DNA from: Leptotrichia buccalis C-1013-b
Lineage (GTDB): Bacteria; Fusobacteriota; Fusobacteriia; Fusobacteriales; Leptotrichiaceae
Assembly (NCBI RefSeq): GCF_000023905.1
Contig: NC_013192.1
Location: 1,178,001-1,242,000 of the forward strand
Length of the DNA: 64,000 nucleotides
Direction: 5' to 3'
Shown here: positions 54,294-63,500 of the stretch, piece after piece
Layout: every line of letters starts with the position of its first letter
Position numbering within the stretch: position 1 is the stretch's first letter
The notes under the pieces: generated by a model
What the model saw: the letters and a program-made list of their open reading frames with translations, nothing else
The model's database searches: none
What the model was told of the DNA's origin: nothing
Made by a program: the position numbers and the translations under genes

Positions 54294-55240
54294 AAAAAAA
54301 TATAAAAAAACTATTATTTTTAATATCAGTATTATCTATTGGAAATATATTGAACGCATATAACGATAATAGCAATAGTGGTTCAGAAGTTAAAAAACCA
54401 CCAATAGAAATACGTATTGACAATGGACAGGGCAGAACTAATGAATCGCGAAACAGTAGCAATACAACAGCAAGAAAAGGCGGGACTGAAACAATCAGCA
54501 ATTCCGCTGGTTCAATAACGGTAGACTCGTCATACACTTCAAAAGGGCAAAACTATAGACAACGATTTATAATACTGCATTATACAGCGGTAAATAGAGA
54601 TGGATCGCTTAGAGCCTTGACGGGTAATGACGTAAGTTCTCATTACTTGGTATCAGACCAAAAAAATGATCCTGTCTTTTATTTAGTTGATGAAAATAAA
54701 AGGGCATGGCACGCTGGGGCAAGTGAATGGAAAACTACTAAAAACTTAAATGATAGTTCAATTGGAATTGAAATTGTTAATAATGGAGATGTAAGTGGAA
54801 GATTTGAACCATTTAAGGATTTTCAAATAAAGGAAGTTGCAGTGCTTGTGAGACATTTAATTGATAAGTATGAAATTCCACCAACAAATATTTTGGGACA
54901 TTCTGACATTGCTCCACAAAGAAAGCCTGATCCAGGTCCATTATTCCCATGGGAAGAACTAAATAAAAAATATAACATAGGAATGTGGTATGACAGTTCA
55001 AGTAAATCAATGTATGAAAGTCAATATGCAAGTACTTGGGATACTATACCTGCAGCGACAGTTCAAGCTGAATTTAGTAAATTTGGATATGCAGTGAATC
55101 AAACTGGAAGATGGGATGAACAAACAAAAAATATAATAAAGGCATTTCAATATCATTTCAGACCGTCTAAATATGATGGGAAACTTGATTTAGAAACATA
55201 TGCAATTTTGAAAGCATTAAATGATAAATATAATAAATAA
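54290..55240 (+). CDS. Exported N-acetylmuramoyl-L-alanine amidase (Amidase_2)
   Basis: A 316-aa enzyme. Signal peptide (KKLLFLISVLSIGNILNA), a low-complexity linker, then the Amidase_2 domain at about 75-225. Zn ligands are the His in ILHYTAV, the His in LGHSDIAPQRK and the Asp in KPDPGPLFPW. A C-terminal peptidoglycan-binding domain (about 255-312, EFSKFGYAVNQTGRWDEQT) follows. It cleaves peptidoglycan stem peptides in the periplasm, like AmiD. Confidence 0.9.
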   Translation: MKKNIKKLLFLISVLSIGNILNAYNDNSNSGSEVKKPPIEIRIDNGQGRTNESRNSSNTTARKGGTETISNSAGSITVDSSYTSKGQNYRQRFIILHYTAVNRDGSLRALTGNDVSSHYLVSDQKNDPVFYLVDENKRAWHAGASEWKTTKNLNDSSIGIEIVNNGDVSGRFEPFKDFQIKEVAVLVRHLIDKYEIPPTNILGHSDIAPQRKPDPGPLFPWEELNKKYNIGMWYDSSSKSMYESQYASTWDTIPAATVQAEFSKFGYAVNQTGRWDEQTKNIIKAFQYHFRPSKYDGKLDLETYAILKALNDKYNK

Positions 55241-55351
55241 TTTTTTTGCAAGGAATGATGTTTTGTTATTTCCTTGCATTCACATTTATAACAGTGTCAT
55301 TTTAAAATAAAATTTTCAAACTAATACAGAAACAGAAAGGAAAATTATACT

Positions 55352-56563
55352 ATGAAAAAATTTTCAGACAGAGTTTTAAATATGCAGTATTCACCAATTA
55401 GAAAATTAGTGCCGTATATTGATGAAGCAAAGAAATCTGGTGTTAAAGTATATCAGTTACATATAGGACAGCCTGATGTGGAAACGCCAGATACGTTTTT
55501 TGAAGGATTAAATAATTATAAGGAAAAAATTGTTAAATATACAAATTCAGCAGGAATAATCGAATTAAGAGAATCTTTTTCAAAATCTTATGCAAAAGTT
55601 GGAATTGATGTTTCGCCTGAAGAAATTTTAATTACTCAAGGTGGGAGCGAAGCTATCCAGATTACATTAGAAACCATTTGTAATCCAGGAGATGAAGTTT
55701 TGGTTCCAGAGCCATATTATACAAATTATGATAGTTTTTTGAGAATTGCTGATGCAAAATTAGTTCCGATTGAAACTTCAATTGAAAATCATTATCATTT
55801 ACCAGAAAAAGAAGAAATAGAAAAATTAATTACTCCAAAAACGAAAGCAATAATGTTTTCAAATCCAAGTAATCCAACTGGAATTGTTTTCAAAAAGGAA
55901 GAAATGGAGTTAATAAAGGAAATTGCCATAAAACATGACTTGTTTATTATTACCGATGAAGTTTATAGACAATTTATTTATGATGAAGAAATTGAAAAAA
56001 GTTACCAGTCATTTATGTCCATTGAAGAAATTCAAGATAGAGTAGTTTTAGTTGACAGTATTTCAAAACATTATAGCGCATGTGGAGCTAGAATAGGAGT
56101 TATTGCCTCTAAAAATAAAGATTTTATGGCACAAGCGCTAAAATTTTGCCAAGCAAGATTATCAGTTTCTACAATTGAGCAATATGCAAGTACAAACTTA
56201 ATTAATACTTTAGATACTTATATTGACAATACAAAATTAGAATACAAAGTAAGAAGAGATATGATTTATAATAATATTATAAAAATACCAGGAGTTATAA
56301 CTTACAAACCAAGCAGCGCATTATATTTGATAGCAGAATTGCCAGTAGATGATATCGAAAAATTTGCTACTTGGTTACTGACAGAATTTAGATATGAAAA
56401 TCAGACGTTATCATTTGCACCAGGACCAGGATTTTATACAACGCCGGGGAAAGGTACAAAAGAAGCTAGATTTTCGTTTTGTACACATAATTTGATTGAA
56501 ATTGAAAATGGAATGAAGGTGCTGGAAAAGGCATTAGAAGAGTATAATAAATTGAATAAATAA
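55352..56563 (+). CDS. Class I/II PLP-dependent aminotransferase
   Basis: A 403-aa enzyme. Substrate and PLP motifs are present: LHIGQPDVETP, TQGGSEAIQ, SNPSNPTG, ITDEVYRQF, and SISKHYSACGARIG with the Schiff-base Lys. The pattern fits an aspartate/aromatic aminotransferase, but substrate cannot be assigned. AGAAAGGAAA precedes the ATG. Confidence 0.88.
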   Translation: MKKFSDRVLNMQYSPIRKLVPYIDEAKKSGVKVYQLHIGQPDVETPDTFFEGLNNYKEKIVKYTNSAGIIELRESFSKSYAKVGIDVSPEEILITQGGSEAIQITLETICNPGDEVLVPEPYYTNYDSFLRIADAKLVPIETSIENHYHLPEKEEIEKLITPKTKAIMFSNPSNPTGIVFKKEEMELIKEIAIKHDLFIITDEVYRQFIYDEEIEKSYQSFMSIEEIQDRVVLVDSISKHYSACGARIGVIASKNKDFMAQALKFCQARLSVSTIEQYASTNLINTLDTYIDNTKLEYKVRRDMIYNNIIKIPGVITYKPSSALYLIAELPVDDIEKFATWLLTEFRYENQTLSFAPGPGFYTTPGKGTKEARFSFCTHNLIEIENGMKVLEKALEEYNKLNK

Positions 56564-56729
56564 TTTTTAATAGACTTGTTTGATAATTCAAAATTATGGA
56601 ATCTTTTTGTGATTACGAAGGCAAGTCTAATTTTGTATATTAAAATAGTATGAAGAATGTTTGTTAAAAAAATAGAAAATCACATAAATAGATAATTTTA
56701 AAATAAAAAGTTGGAAGTGAAAATAATCG

Positions 56730-57110
56730 GTGAAAGTAAAATTAAAAAAAACTGGAATGATTTATGAAGTTTTTGGAATTATCATATTAAGCAGTTTAAA
56801 AAAATTATTTTTATTATATGATAATTTTGAAGTTTTGGATACAGAATTAGAAATTATTAATGGAAGAATACCTTTTGATTGGCATTGGAAAGTAATAAAT
56901 GAAGAATGGTGTAAAATAATTATAGGTCCACCAAAATTAACGAAAAACCTTGTGTATGCTGCTTACCATTGGGAAGGAAAAGGAGCTATAGAATATACAA
57001 AATTACAATCTGATGAAATGAAAAAAAATTGGCAAGAAAATTTAGAATATTATGATGAAATTTTAAATTATAGCAAAATTTTTAATGATATGTTATATGA
57101 ATTTGAATAA
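56730..57110 (+). CDS. Uncharacterised small protein, paralogue 1 (immunity-like)
   Basis: A 126-aa soluble protein with GTG start. It shares with the next gene the layout of an N-terminal beta-rich part, a PFDWHW motif (PFNW in the next) and a C-terminal helical end. Small tandem paralogues of this kind are common among toxin immunity proteins, but no toxin gene lies nearby. Family not recognised. Confidence 0.6.
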   Translation: MKVKLKKTGMIYEVFGIIILSSLKKLFLLYDNFEVLDTELEIINGRIPFDWHWKVINEEWCKIIIGPPKLTKNLVYAAYHWEGKGAIEYTKLQSDEMKKNWQENLEYYDEILNYSKIFNDMLYEFE

Positions 57111-57123
57111 ATAAGGAGTTTAT

Positions 57124-57501
57124 ATGAAAATAATATACAAAAATATAGACTATTTAGTAATGGGAATATGTTATTTTAATGATAATAAGAAAACATATTA
57201 TTTAATAGAAGAAGAAAATAAAGTAAAATGGATTTCAGAAGTTTTTATTGAAGTAAAAAAATCAAAAATTCCATTTAATTGGTCTATTTCATTAGAGAAT
57301 AATTTAAAATATAATTTTTTGTGCGGTTATTATGAATTATGCAATTCTCTTGAGCATTTTGAAGGAATTATATCAGAAAATAAAAAAGATTTGGAAATTT
57401 TTAAAAAACGAAAGAAAGAATTAGAAATATGGTTAGAAAAACTAGATTATTACAATAAGGAAATAACTTTTAACGATATACTATCTAAAATTAGATTTTA
57501 A
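57124..57501 (+). CDS. Uncharacterised small protein, paralogue 2 (immunity-like)
   Basis: A 125-aa protein, 13 nt after the previous gene with AAGGAG before the ATG. It shares KIPFNW and the order of elements with paralogue 1, then FLCGYYELCNSLEHF, a pattern seen in immunity-like families as I recall. The function is unknown. Confidence 0.6.
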   Translation: MKIIYKNIDYLVMGICYFNDNKKTYYLIEEENKVKWISEVFIEVKKSKIPFNWSISLENNLKYNFLCGYYELCNSLEHFEGIISENKKDLEIFKKRKKELEIWLEKLDYYNKEITFNDILSKIRF

Positions 57502-57638
57502 ACTTTATTACAAAAGGAAATTTTTGGAAATCTATGAATGCTTATTAAAGGGAAAATAATATTTTTAAATAAAGTTTAGTACTAATTGGGTTTTGAAAGA
57601 TATTTTAATTTATAAAAAAATAGGAGAGATTTAATTTG

Positions 57639-58379
57639 ATGAAAAATACTGATTTTGAACATAAGGAGATTGAAGAAAGCCATATTGAAAAAGATATAAA
57701 GAATGCAAAGGAAATTTTGAAAAGAATGAATCCTAATCAGAAAATCAATTATCATACAATTTTGACTAAACTAATTTCAGATTGGGAAAATAAGGATATT
57801 CGTCCAAAAATATTGATTCATAGCTGCTGTGCACCTTGTAGTACCTATACGCTGGAATTTTTAACGCAATATGCAGATGTGACGGTTCTGTTTGCAAATA
57901 ATAACATTCATCCAAAGGCAGAATATGAAAAAAGAGCTTTAGTACAGGAGGAATTTATTAAGAAATTTAATGAGCGTACTGGAAATGATGTTGGATTTAT
58001 TGAAGATGAATATAAGCCAATGGACTTTTATAAGGCTGTGAAAGGGCTGGAAAATGAAAAAGAGGGTGGAGCAAGATGTACTGCCTGTTTTCAGATGAGG
58101 CTTGACATTGTGGCAAAAAAGGCTCAGGAATTAGGATTTGACTATTTTGGAAGCGCTTTGACACTAAGTCCCCATAAAAACAGTCAATTAATAAATACAT
58201 TGGGCCTAGAAATTCAGGAAATTTTTGATGTTAAATATCTTCCGTCTGATTTTAAGAAAAATAATGGATACAAACGTTCAGTTGATATGTGTACAGAATA
58301 TGATGTGTATAGGCAATGTTATTGTGGCTGTATTTTTGCTGCAATGGATCAGGGGATTGACTTGAATGAGTATAAATAG
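57639..58379 (+). CDS. queH: Epoxyqueuosine reductase QueH
   Basis: A 246-aa protein with HSCCAPCSTYTLEFL (the CC motif), GGARCTACFQMRLDI, SALTLSPHKNSQ and CYCGCIFA. It carries out the last step of queuosine formation in tRNA without cobalamin and binds Fe-S via these Cys. AGGAG lies 12 nt before ATG 57639; the TTG immediately before it is also possible. Confidence 0.92.
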   Translation: MKNTDFEHKEIEESHIEKDIKNAKEILKRMNPNQKINYHTILTKLISDWENKDIRPKILIHSCCAPCSTYTLEFLTQYADVTVLFANNNIHPKAEYEKRALVQEEFIKKFNERTGNDVGFIEDEYKPMDFYKAVKGLENEKEGGARCTACFQMRLDIVAKKAQELGFDYFGSALTLSPHKNSQLINTLGLEIQEIFDVKYLPSDFKKNNGYKRSVDMCTEYDVYRQCYCGCIFAAMDQGIDLNEYK

Positions 58380-58445
58380 GAGTTGGAGAGATTCTTAAAA
58401 TCCCTCCTTTTGCTTTGTGGGGGCAATTTGGGGGCAAATTTAAGA

Positions 58446-59501
58446 CTAAAAACAAATATCATCTAATACTTCCTGTAAATAATCATTTGATTTAGGTATT
58501 AGATGAGCATAAGTTTCTAAAGTTACTTTTATATTTTTATGTCCTAGCCTTTTTGAAACGGCTGCAATATCGACTTTTTTATATAAAAGATAAGAAGCAT
58601 GCGAATGTCTAAAGTCGTGAATTCTTTTTGTTTTAAATCACATTTTTTAGAAACAGAAACAAGTCTTCTTCGTAAAGCATCATAAGAAAAAGGAAATAAT
58701 CTCTCTTTTTCATTAAATTCATAAAAAGAATTTTTATAATTTTCAATTTCTTTTACAAGATCTTCAGGGCAATAAATGGTACGAATTGAATTTTTTGTTT
58801 TGGGAGGAGCAATTGTAGTTCCAGTAATGTCCCTTGAAATTGTTTTGTTAATATCAATTTCATTGGTTTTAAAATTAATATCTTCAAATGTAAGTGCCAA
58901 TAGTTCGCCAACTCTCAATCCGCATAAAAATAAAATTTTGAATGCAATACTAAAAACAGGCTCTTTAATCTCTTTTATAAAAATAGAAAAATCTTCTTCT
59001 GTCCATATATTAAATTCCTTTTTTCTTTCAGTACTTCCTATTGATCCACTTATTTTGTAGGGATTATTTTTCAAATTATAGAATCTTTCTGCATAATTAA
59101 AAATAGAAGAAAGTAGTTGAGAAATAGTTCTTAAATAACTCAAGGAATAGTTCTGATTTAATAACGTATTTTGCCATTCTCGAATAATTTTAGGTGTAAT
59201 ATCTCTAATCTTAAAATTTTCAAAAAACGGTAAAATATGTTTGTATACAATCAATTTTCTAGTTTCTACAGTTGATGTTCTAGCTCTAACTTTAAAATCA
59301 GTAATAAATTCCTTATATAAATTACCAAAAGTAATATCTGAAGTCAAAGAAAGAGAGTTAATAAATTCAACTTACCATTTTTTAGCATCTGATTACCGTT
59401 TGAATCCACGTTTTTTCTTTTTCATATTATTGCCAAAAACATCTTTATACCATAACTGAACGGAACCAAGTGCCTCGTTCGGTATCTTTATAAACTCCCA
59501 T
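58446..59501 (-). pseudogene. Phage/ICE-type tyrosine integrase, several lesions
   Basis: The central frame (58544-59347) has the SAM-like domain and the first catalytic Arg (FLCGLRVGELLALT). A one-base loss near 58640 shifts the end; in the other frame the sequence continues IHDFRHSHASYLLYKK, RLGHKNIKVTLETYAHL, including H-x-x-R and the Tyr. Upstream, from the ATG at 59501 (MGVYKDTERGTWFRS), there is another shift and two stop codons around 59380-59450. It cannot be functional. It is the minus-strand end of a decayed integrated element. Confidence 0.85.
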
Positions 59502-59541
59502 TTTTAACACCTCGCATTGATTTTCCCACACTTGAGAAAAT
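59491..59541. repeat. Direct repeat flanking the R-M pair, left copy
   Basis: It matches 61631-61689: 23 nt then an 8-nt indel then 21 nt (TTTTCCCACACTTGAGAAAA, one mismatch). The left copy spans the integrase start codon and its upstream region. Confidence 0.75.
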
Positions 59542-59576
59542 ATAGAACTACATTTATTATAATCGAAAATATAGTT

Positions 59577-60662
59577 TTATAAAATATTCAATTCTAATTT
59601 ATAATAAAAATCAATGTCTTTTATTAATTGATCTATTGCTTCATTATCCAAATTATTTAACCAGTCCTTTAATTCGTTTATGGTTATAATTTCTTCAATA
59701 GCTTGAATATATCTTTTTTGAATAACTTTCATTCCACTCGATCTAAAATTTATATAATTGTTTATTTCACTTTGAATTACGAACCTAGGTTTTTCAGTTT
59801 TTATCACAAAAGTAATTGGAAAATGTAAAACTTTATCAATATCCAATAAATATTTCCCATAATCGTTCACTTCTGTAACTTGAAAAAATCTTCCAAGAGG
59901 TCTCATAACAAAATCAATGCCACCATCGTTAGCATTAGTTCTTCCCGTTTTATATAATGTTAAATATTGTTCCTCTAATTGATCAGGAGAATATCCGATA
60001 TATATTTTTGTATTTTTATAATGATTTTTTAAAATAGCATATGAAATTATTTCAAAAATTCTAGCTTCCGCATTTTCAGTGAGCAGTTCTGAAATTTTTA
60101 TTCTTTTAAAAGGATAAATACCAATAGACATCAGTTCTTCTAATTTTTTTATTAATTGAGAATCTTTCTCTTTTAGCAGTTCTATATATTTTTGTATTAT
60201 TTCAATAGCAACTCTACTTATGTCATAAGACAGATTATTAATTGTATCATTTACGTATAAATAATCAATATGCAATAAATAATTTCCTGAATTTATTATA
60301 ATTAAATCATTATCATTTTCTTTTACAATTTTATTTTTAAATTCTCCATTAACTCGTGAATTAAGTGCATGATTCTGCAATTTGTTTCCACCATAAAGAC
60401 TTCTGCAAAAATTAAATAACAGAGTAAATTCATAGCCTTCAAAGTTTCTATATTCTTCAGGATTATTAAAAAAATTTTGATTATAATAAAATAAAATAGA
60501 ATATATGGCATATATATTACCTAAATTACGCCTAGTTTTAGAATTTCCATACACAGCCCCCATTTTTAAATCTAAATATTTGATTAAGGGACTGTTTTCA
60601 TAAATGTATAAATAATTATTAGGAAAATGTTGAAATAATATGTCTTTTATAAAATCTTTCAT
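59577..60662 (-). CDS. Type II restriction endonuclease (putative)
   Basis: A 361-aa protein 20 nt after the methylase gene on the same strand. A PD-(D/E)xK-like core is suggested by NANDGGIDFVMRP followed by GRFFQVTEV at about 235-260 (Asp then Glu). I do not recognise its specificity. Nuclease function is supported mainly by pairing with the methylase. CCTTTTCTC complement (GAGAAAAGGAG) precedes the ATG. Confidence 0.75.
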   Translation of the reverse strand: MKDFIKDILFQHFPNNYLYIYENSPLIKYLDLKMGAVYGNSKTRRNLGNIYAIYSILFYYNQNFFNNPEEYRNFEGYEFTLLFNFCRSLYGGNKLQNHALNSRVNGEFKNKIVKENDNDLIIINSGNYLLHIDYLYVNDTINNLSYDISRVAIEIIQKYIELLKEKDSQLIKKLEELMSIGIYPFKRIKISELLTENAEARIFEIISYAILKNHYKNTKIYIGYSPDQLEEQYLTLYKTGRTNANDGGIDFVMRPLGRFFQVTEVNDYGKYLLDIDKVLHFPITFVIKTEKPRFVIQSEINNYINFRSSGMKVIQKRYIQAIEEIITINELKDWLNNLDNEAIDQLIKDIDFYYKLELNIL

Positions 60663-60682
60663 TGAATGCTCCTTTTCTCAAT

Positions 60683-61576
60683 TTATATAGCTTGATTTTC
60701 AGAAATATGATCTTTTTTTGATTTATTTTTTGTTTTTTTACTTTTGTCTTTTTCAAGTTTGACACCGTTGTATTCATCAGTAATGTTTAGTCTTCTCAAC
60801 CCTATTTTAAAATATTCCAAATTAGTTTCAATTCCAATCGTTTTTCTATTTAATTTTTGAGCAACAGCAGAAGTTGTAAAAGAACCACTAAAAGGATCTA
60901 AAACAATATCGTTTTCGTTGCTTGAAGCCAAAATAATCCTTTTAAGTAATTCCTCTGGCTTTTGTGTGGGATGATTCTCATACTCTTCCATTCGGTATCT
61001 AACCCTGCTAAAATCCCAAACATTTCCAGGAACTTTTTTAGTATTGTAAGGTTGTGGAGGAGTTTTCCTGTAATCAATTAATTTTCTTTTAGCTCCAGTA
61101 TTGGTTTCAATTAAAATATCTTGATAATTAAATGTATATTTGCTTTTTTTAGAATGGGTAACCATCAAAATAGGTTCATATAAAGAGCCAAATTTAGTTT
61201 TGGCTTGAACACCAGAGGAATCATAAGTCCATATAATTCTGTTAATTACATAATAGTTATCATCAACATACATATCAAGAAAAGGCATAAATTGAGTCGA
61301 AGTCATAAAATACATTGTTCCATCTTCTTTTAAGATTCTCATACATTCATCTATCCATTTTTTTGCCCAGTCAAAATACTCTTCCTTATTTTTAAAAAAA
61401 TCACTATCGTTACCAAAATTTTTTCCAATACCATATGGGGGATCAGCAAAAATAAGATTAACAGAGTTATCCTCAATAGAACGTAAAATATCTAAACAGT
61501 CTCCTAGTACAGCCATAGCATTTTCATTATACATTTTTGTAAACGATAAATTTTTAAATATGTTTAATATTTCCAT
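60683..61576 (-). CDS. Type II DNA methyltransferase (beta-type, N6-adenine or N4-cytosine)
   Basis: A 297-aa enzyme. The catalytic motif IV DPPY is at about 46-49 and comes before the SAM-binding motif LDPFSGSFTT (about 232), which is the beta order seen in M.RsrI/M.HinfI. HPTQKP precedes that motif. The C-terminus is Lys-rich (KSKKTKNKSKK). It protects DNA from the partner nuclease. AAAAGGAG precedes the ATG. Confidence 0.9.
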   Translation of the reverse strand: MEILNIFKNLSFTKMYNENAMAVLGDCLDILRSIEDNSVNLIFADPPYGIGKNFGNDSDFFKNKEEYFDWAKKWIDECMRILKEDGTMYFMTSTQFMPFLDMYVDDNYYVINRIIWTYDSSGVQAKTKFGSLYEPILMVTHSKKSKYTFNYQDILIETNTGAKRKLIDYRKTPPQPYNTKKVPGNVWDFSRVRYRMEEYENHPTQKPEELLKRIILASSNENDIVLDPFSGSFTTSAVAQKLNRKTIGIETNLEYFKIGLRRLNITDEYNGVKLEKDKSKKTKNKSKKDHISENQAI

Positions 61577-61630
61577 TTTTCTCCTTTTATTTTAATATTT
61601 TATAAAATTATTTATTTCATAATTTATTTA

Positions 61631-61689
61631 TAAATTCCTATTTTTAACATCTCATTATTATGTTATGATTTTTCCACACTTGAGAAAAT
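61631..61689. repeat. Direct repeat flanking the R-M pair, right copy
   Basis: This is the diverged copy of 59491-59541. In the minus direction it reads ATAGGAATTTATAAA, matching the first codons of the integrase (ATGGGAGTTTATAAA), so it is a truncated integrase start region. Confidence 0.75.
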
Positions 61690-61698
61690 CAAATTTTG

Positions 61699-62038
61699 TT
61701 ACTTTAATTTATAATTTTTAAAATATTTTACAAATAATTTAGCTTCTTTTTCCATTAAATCATTATATTTATCAGCTTCTCCGATGTAACAAATATTTTT
61801 TATGTAATATATAATGTCCAAATTCATGGATTAAAATATCGATTTCTTCTTGAGAGGTTAATCCTTTTTTAAAAAAAATGAAGTTAGTACTTTTTTCATC
61901 AATATAAAATATTCCTTTACAAGTGATATTTTCATACAGTATGGAAATTTTATAATAATTACATAAAAAATAAATATCTTTTGTATTGTGAAGAAGCATT
62001 AAAATTTTTACTTGTGTTTTTATATAGCTATATCTCAT
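61699..62038 (-). pseudogene. ImmA/IrrE-type metallopeptidase, truncated and frameshifted
   Basis: The first frame (61772-62038) has the zinc motif LIHEFGHYILHK. A shift in the following A-run changes frame. The other frame gives ICYIGEADKYNDLMEKEAKLFVKYFKNYKLK to a stop at 61699, which is the usual ending E-A-x-x-F of the family. ImmA cleaves the element repressor ImmR to allow excision; no repressor gene is seen, so the element has lost its switch. Confidence 0.75.
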
Positions 62039-62134
62039 TAATGATATTATAACAAATTATTTTTATTTTTTCAAAAATGTGATATATTAAAATCAGAATT
62101 TTATTTTCTAACAGGTAAAAAAATCAGGAAATAT

Positions 62135-62250
62135 TTGATTTAATAAGAATTTTATGCTATAATAAACTTACGATATATCGGAAGAGAAAATAAAAATAAT
62201 CCAGTCATAAAAAATCTAGGAAGCGAATTGTAGTTCGCTTTTGTTTTTAT
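62135..62250 (+). ncRNA. Possible small RNA with its own promoter and terminator
   Basis: TTGATT (62135-62140), 17 nt, TATAAT (62158-62163, in TGCTATAAT) forms a good promoter. About 55 nt beyond the expected start lies a perfect 7-bp hairpin AAGCGAA/TTCGCTT (62221-62240) with TTGTTTTT after it. No ORF fits between. The RNA would be about 80 nt and plus-strand, between the ImmA remnant and mscL. Confidence 0.45.
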
Positions 62251-62331
62251 GTAATTTATGGATAATTTTGATTTCCTCATATACCAAAAAAATTAATTTT
62301 ATTTGCTGTATAATACTTCTCCTAATAATAA

Positions 62332-62733
62332 CTATTTAGTTTTTAAAATATCTCTAATTTCTGCTAGCAGCGCCTCTTCTTTAGTTGGAACTTCTTCTTT
62401 AACAGCTTCTTCAGCCTCTTTGTCAGATTTTCTTAATTTATTAATGAATTTGACCATTAGAAAAATAACAAAAGCCATTATTAAAAAGTTTACAGTATTT
62501 TGAATAAAGTTACCATATAACACTGCTACTTCAGGTTTATTCCCTTGAGCAGGAGTAATAACAAGTTTTAAACCAGTAAAATTAATTTTTCCTAATATAA
62601 TCCCTATAATTGGCATAATCATATCGTCAACTAATGACGTTACAATTTTTCCAAATGCTCCTCCTATAATAACTCCGACTGCTAAATCTATCACATTTCC
62701 TTTTGAAATAAATTCCTTAAATTCTTTAAACAT
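62332..62733 (-). CDS. mscL: Large-conductance mechanosensitive channel MscL
   Basis: A 133-aa protein starting FKEFKEFISKGNVIDLAVGVIIGGAFGKIV, the typical N-terminus and first membrane segment. The second segment (VNFLIMAFVIFLMVKFIN) and the helical cytoplasmic bundle end (EEVPTKEEALLAEIRDILK) follow. It forms a homopentamer in the inner membrane and relieves osmotic shock. Confidence 0.94.
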   Translation of the reverse strand: MFKEFKEFISKGNVIDLAVGVIIGGAFGKIVTSLVDDMIMPIIGIILGKINFTGLKLVITPAQGNKPEVAVLYGNFIQNTVNFLIMAFVIFLMVKFINKLRKSDKEAEEAVKEEVPTKEEALLAEIRDILKTK

Positions 62734-62859
62734 TAAAATACATCCTTTCCTTTTAAAATTATATACTACGTATTATAATGTATTTTTTTCTAAAATGCAA
62801 TAATTATTTTTACTTTTTGTTGCACTTGACTTGCCAATATAGTATTAAGAAAATTTAAA

Positions 62860-63324
62860 TTAAACATCTTTTCTAATGTGTTTTTCAGCAATCGACACAA
62901 CTTTATCCACTCTATCTGTATATTTTTTCTCATTTATCAAATAATCAGTAGTCATCCATATTTTTACGATTTCCTGTGCGATGGCAGAACCGATGATTTT
63001 TCCGCCAAGGCAAAGTACGTTTGTGTTTGAGTGGGAACGGGCTAGCCCAGCGCAGAATGGATCTTGACAAATAGCGGCATATACACCATAGATTTTGTTT
63101 GCAATTAAGGCGCTTCCATAGCCAACTCCGTCAATGAAAATTCCCCTGTCAACTTCACCTTTACTTACTGCGAGCGAAGCAGGATAGATAAAATCAGGCA
63201 AATCACAAGATTCTTCACTAAAAGGTCCAAAATCTACAACTTCGTGTCCTTGTGACTCCAGTAATTCCTTAATTTCTTTTTTTAAATTAAATCCAGCATG
63301 ATCTCCAGCCATTGCTATTTTCAT
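62860..63324 (-). CDS. rpiB: Ribose 5-phosphate isomerase B
   Basis: A 154-aa protein with MAGDHAGFNLKKEI, DGVGYGSALIANK (anion loop) and ARSHSNTNVLCLGG. RpiB interconverts ribulose and ribose 5-phosphate. The catalytic Cys of many RpiB enzymes (in GTGxG loops) is not obvious here, and LacA/LacB-type hexose-phosphate isomerases share the fold, so substrate is slightly uncertain. GGAG precedes the ATG. Confidence 0.85.
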   Translation of the reverse strand: MKIAMAGDHAGFNLKKEIKELLESQGHEVVDFGPFSEESCDLPDFIYPASLAVSKGEVDRGIFIDGVGYGSALIANKIYGVYAAICQDPFCAGLARSHSNTNVLCLGGKIIGSAIAQEIVKIWMTTDYLINEKKYTDRVDKVVSIAEKHIRKDV

Positions 63325-63346
63325 AAAATCATCTCCTTGTTTGTTT

Positions 63347-63467
63347 TCTATTATTAGATGTGTTCGATAACCTAAGTTTTTTCATTTCCACAAGGGGTCA
63401 AGACCCCTTGCTTCAGAATATTTATTTTATTAAATTCTAAATACATATAGTTATCGAATGGCCTATT
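63347..63467. repeat. Dispersed repeat family 2, copy 2
   Basis: An inverted copy of 32318-32437 with the same central palindrome; it lies between the malic enzyme and rpiB, in the gap downstream of the malic enzyme. Confidence 0.8.
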
Positions 63468-63500
63468 ATATATTTTACCTTGAAAAATTGGGTAAATCAA

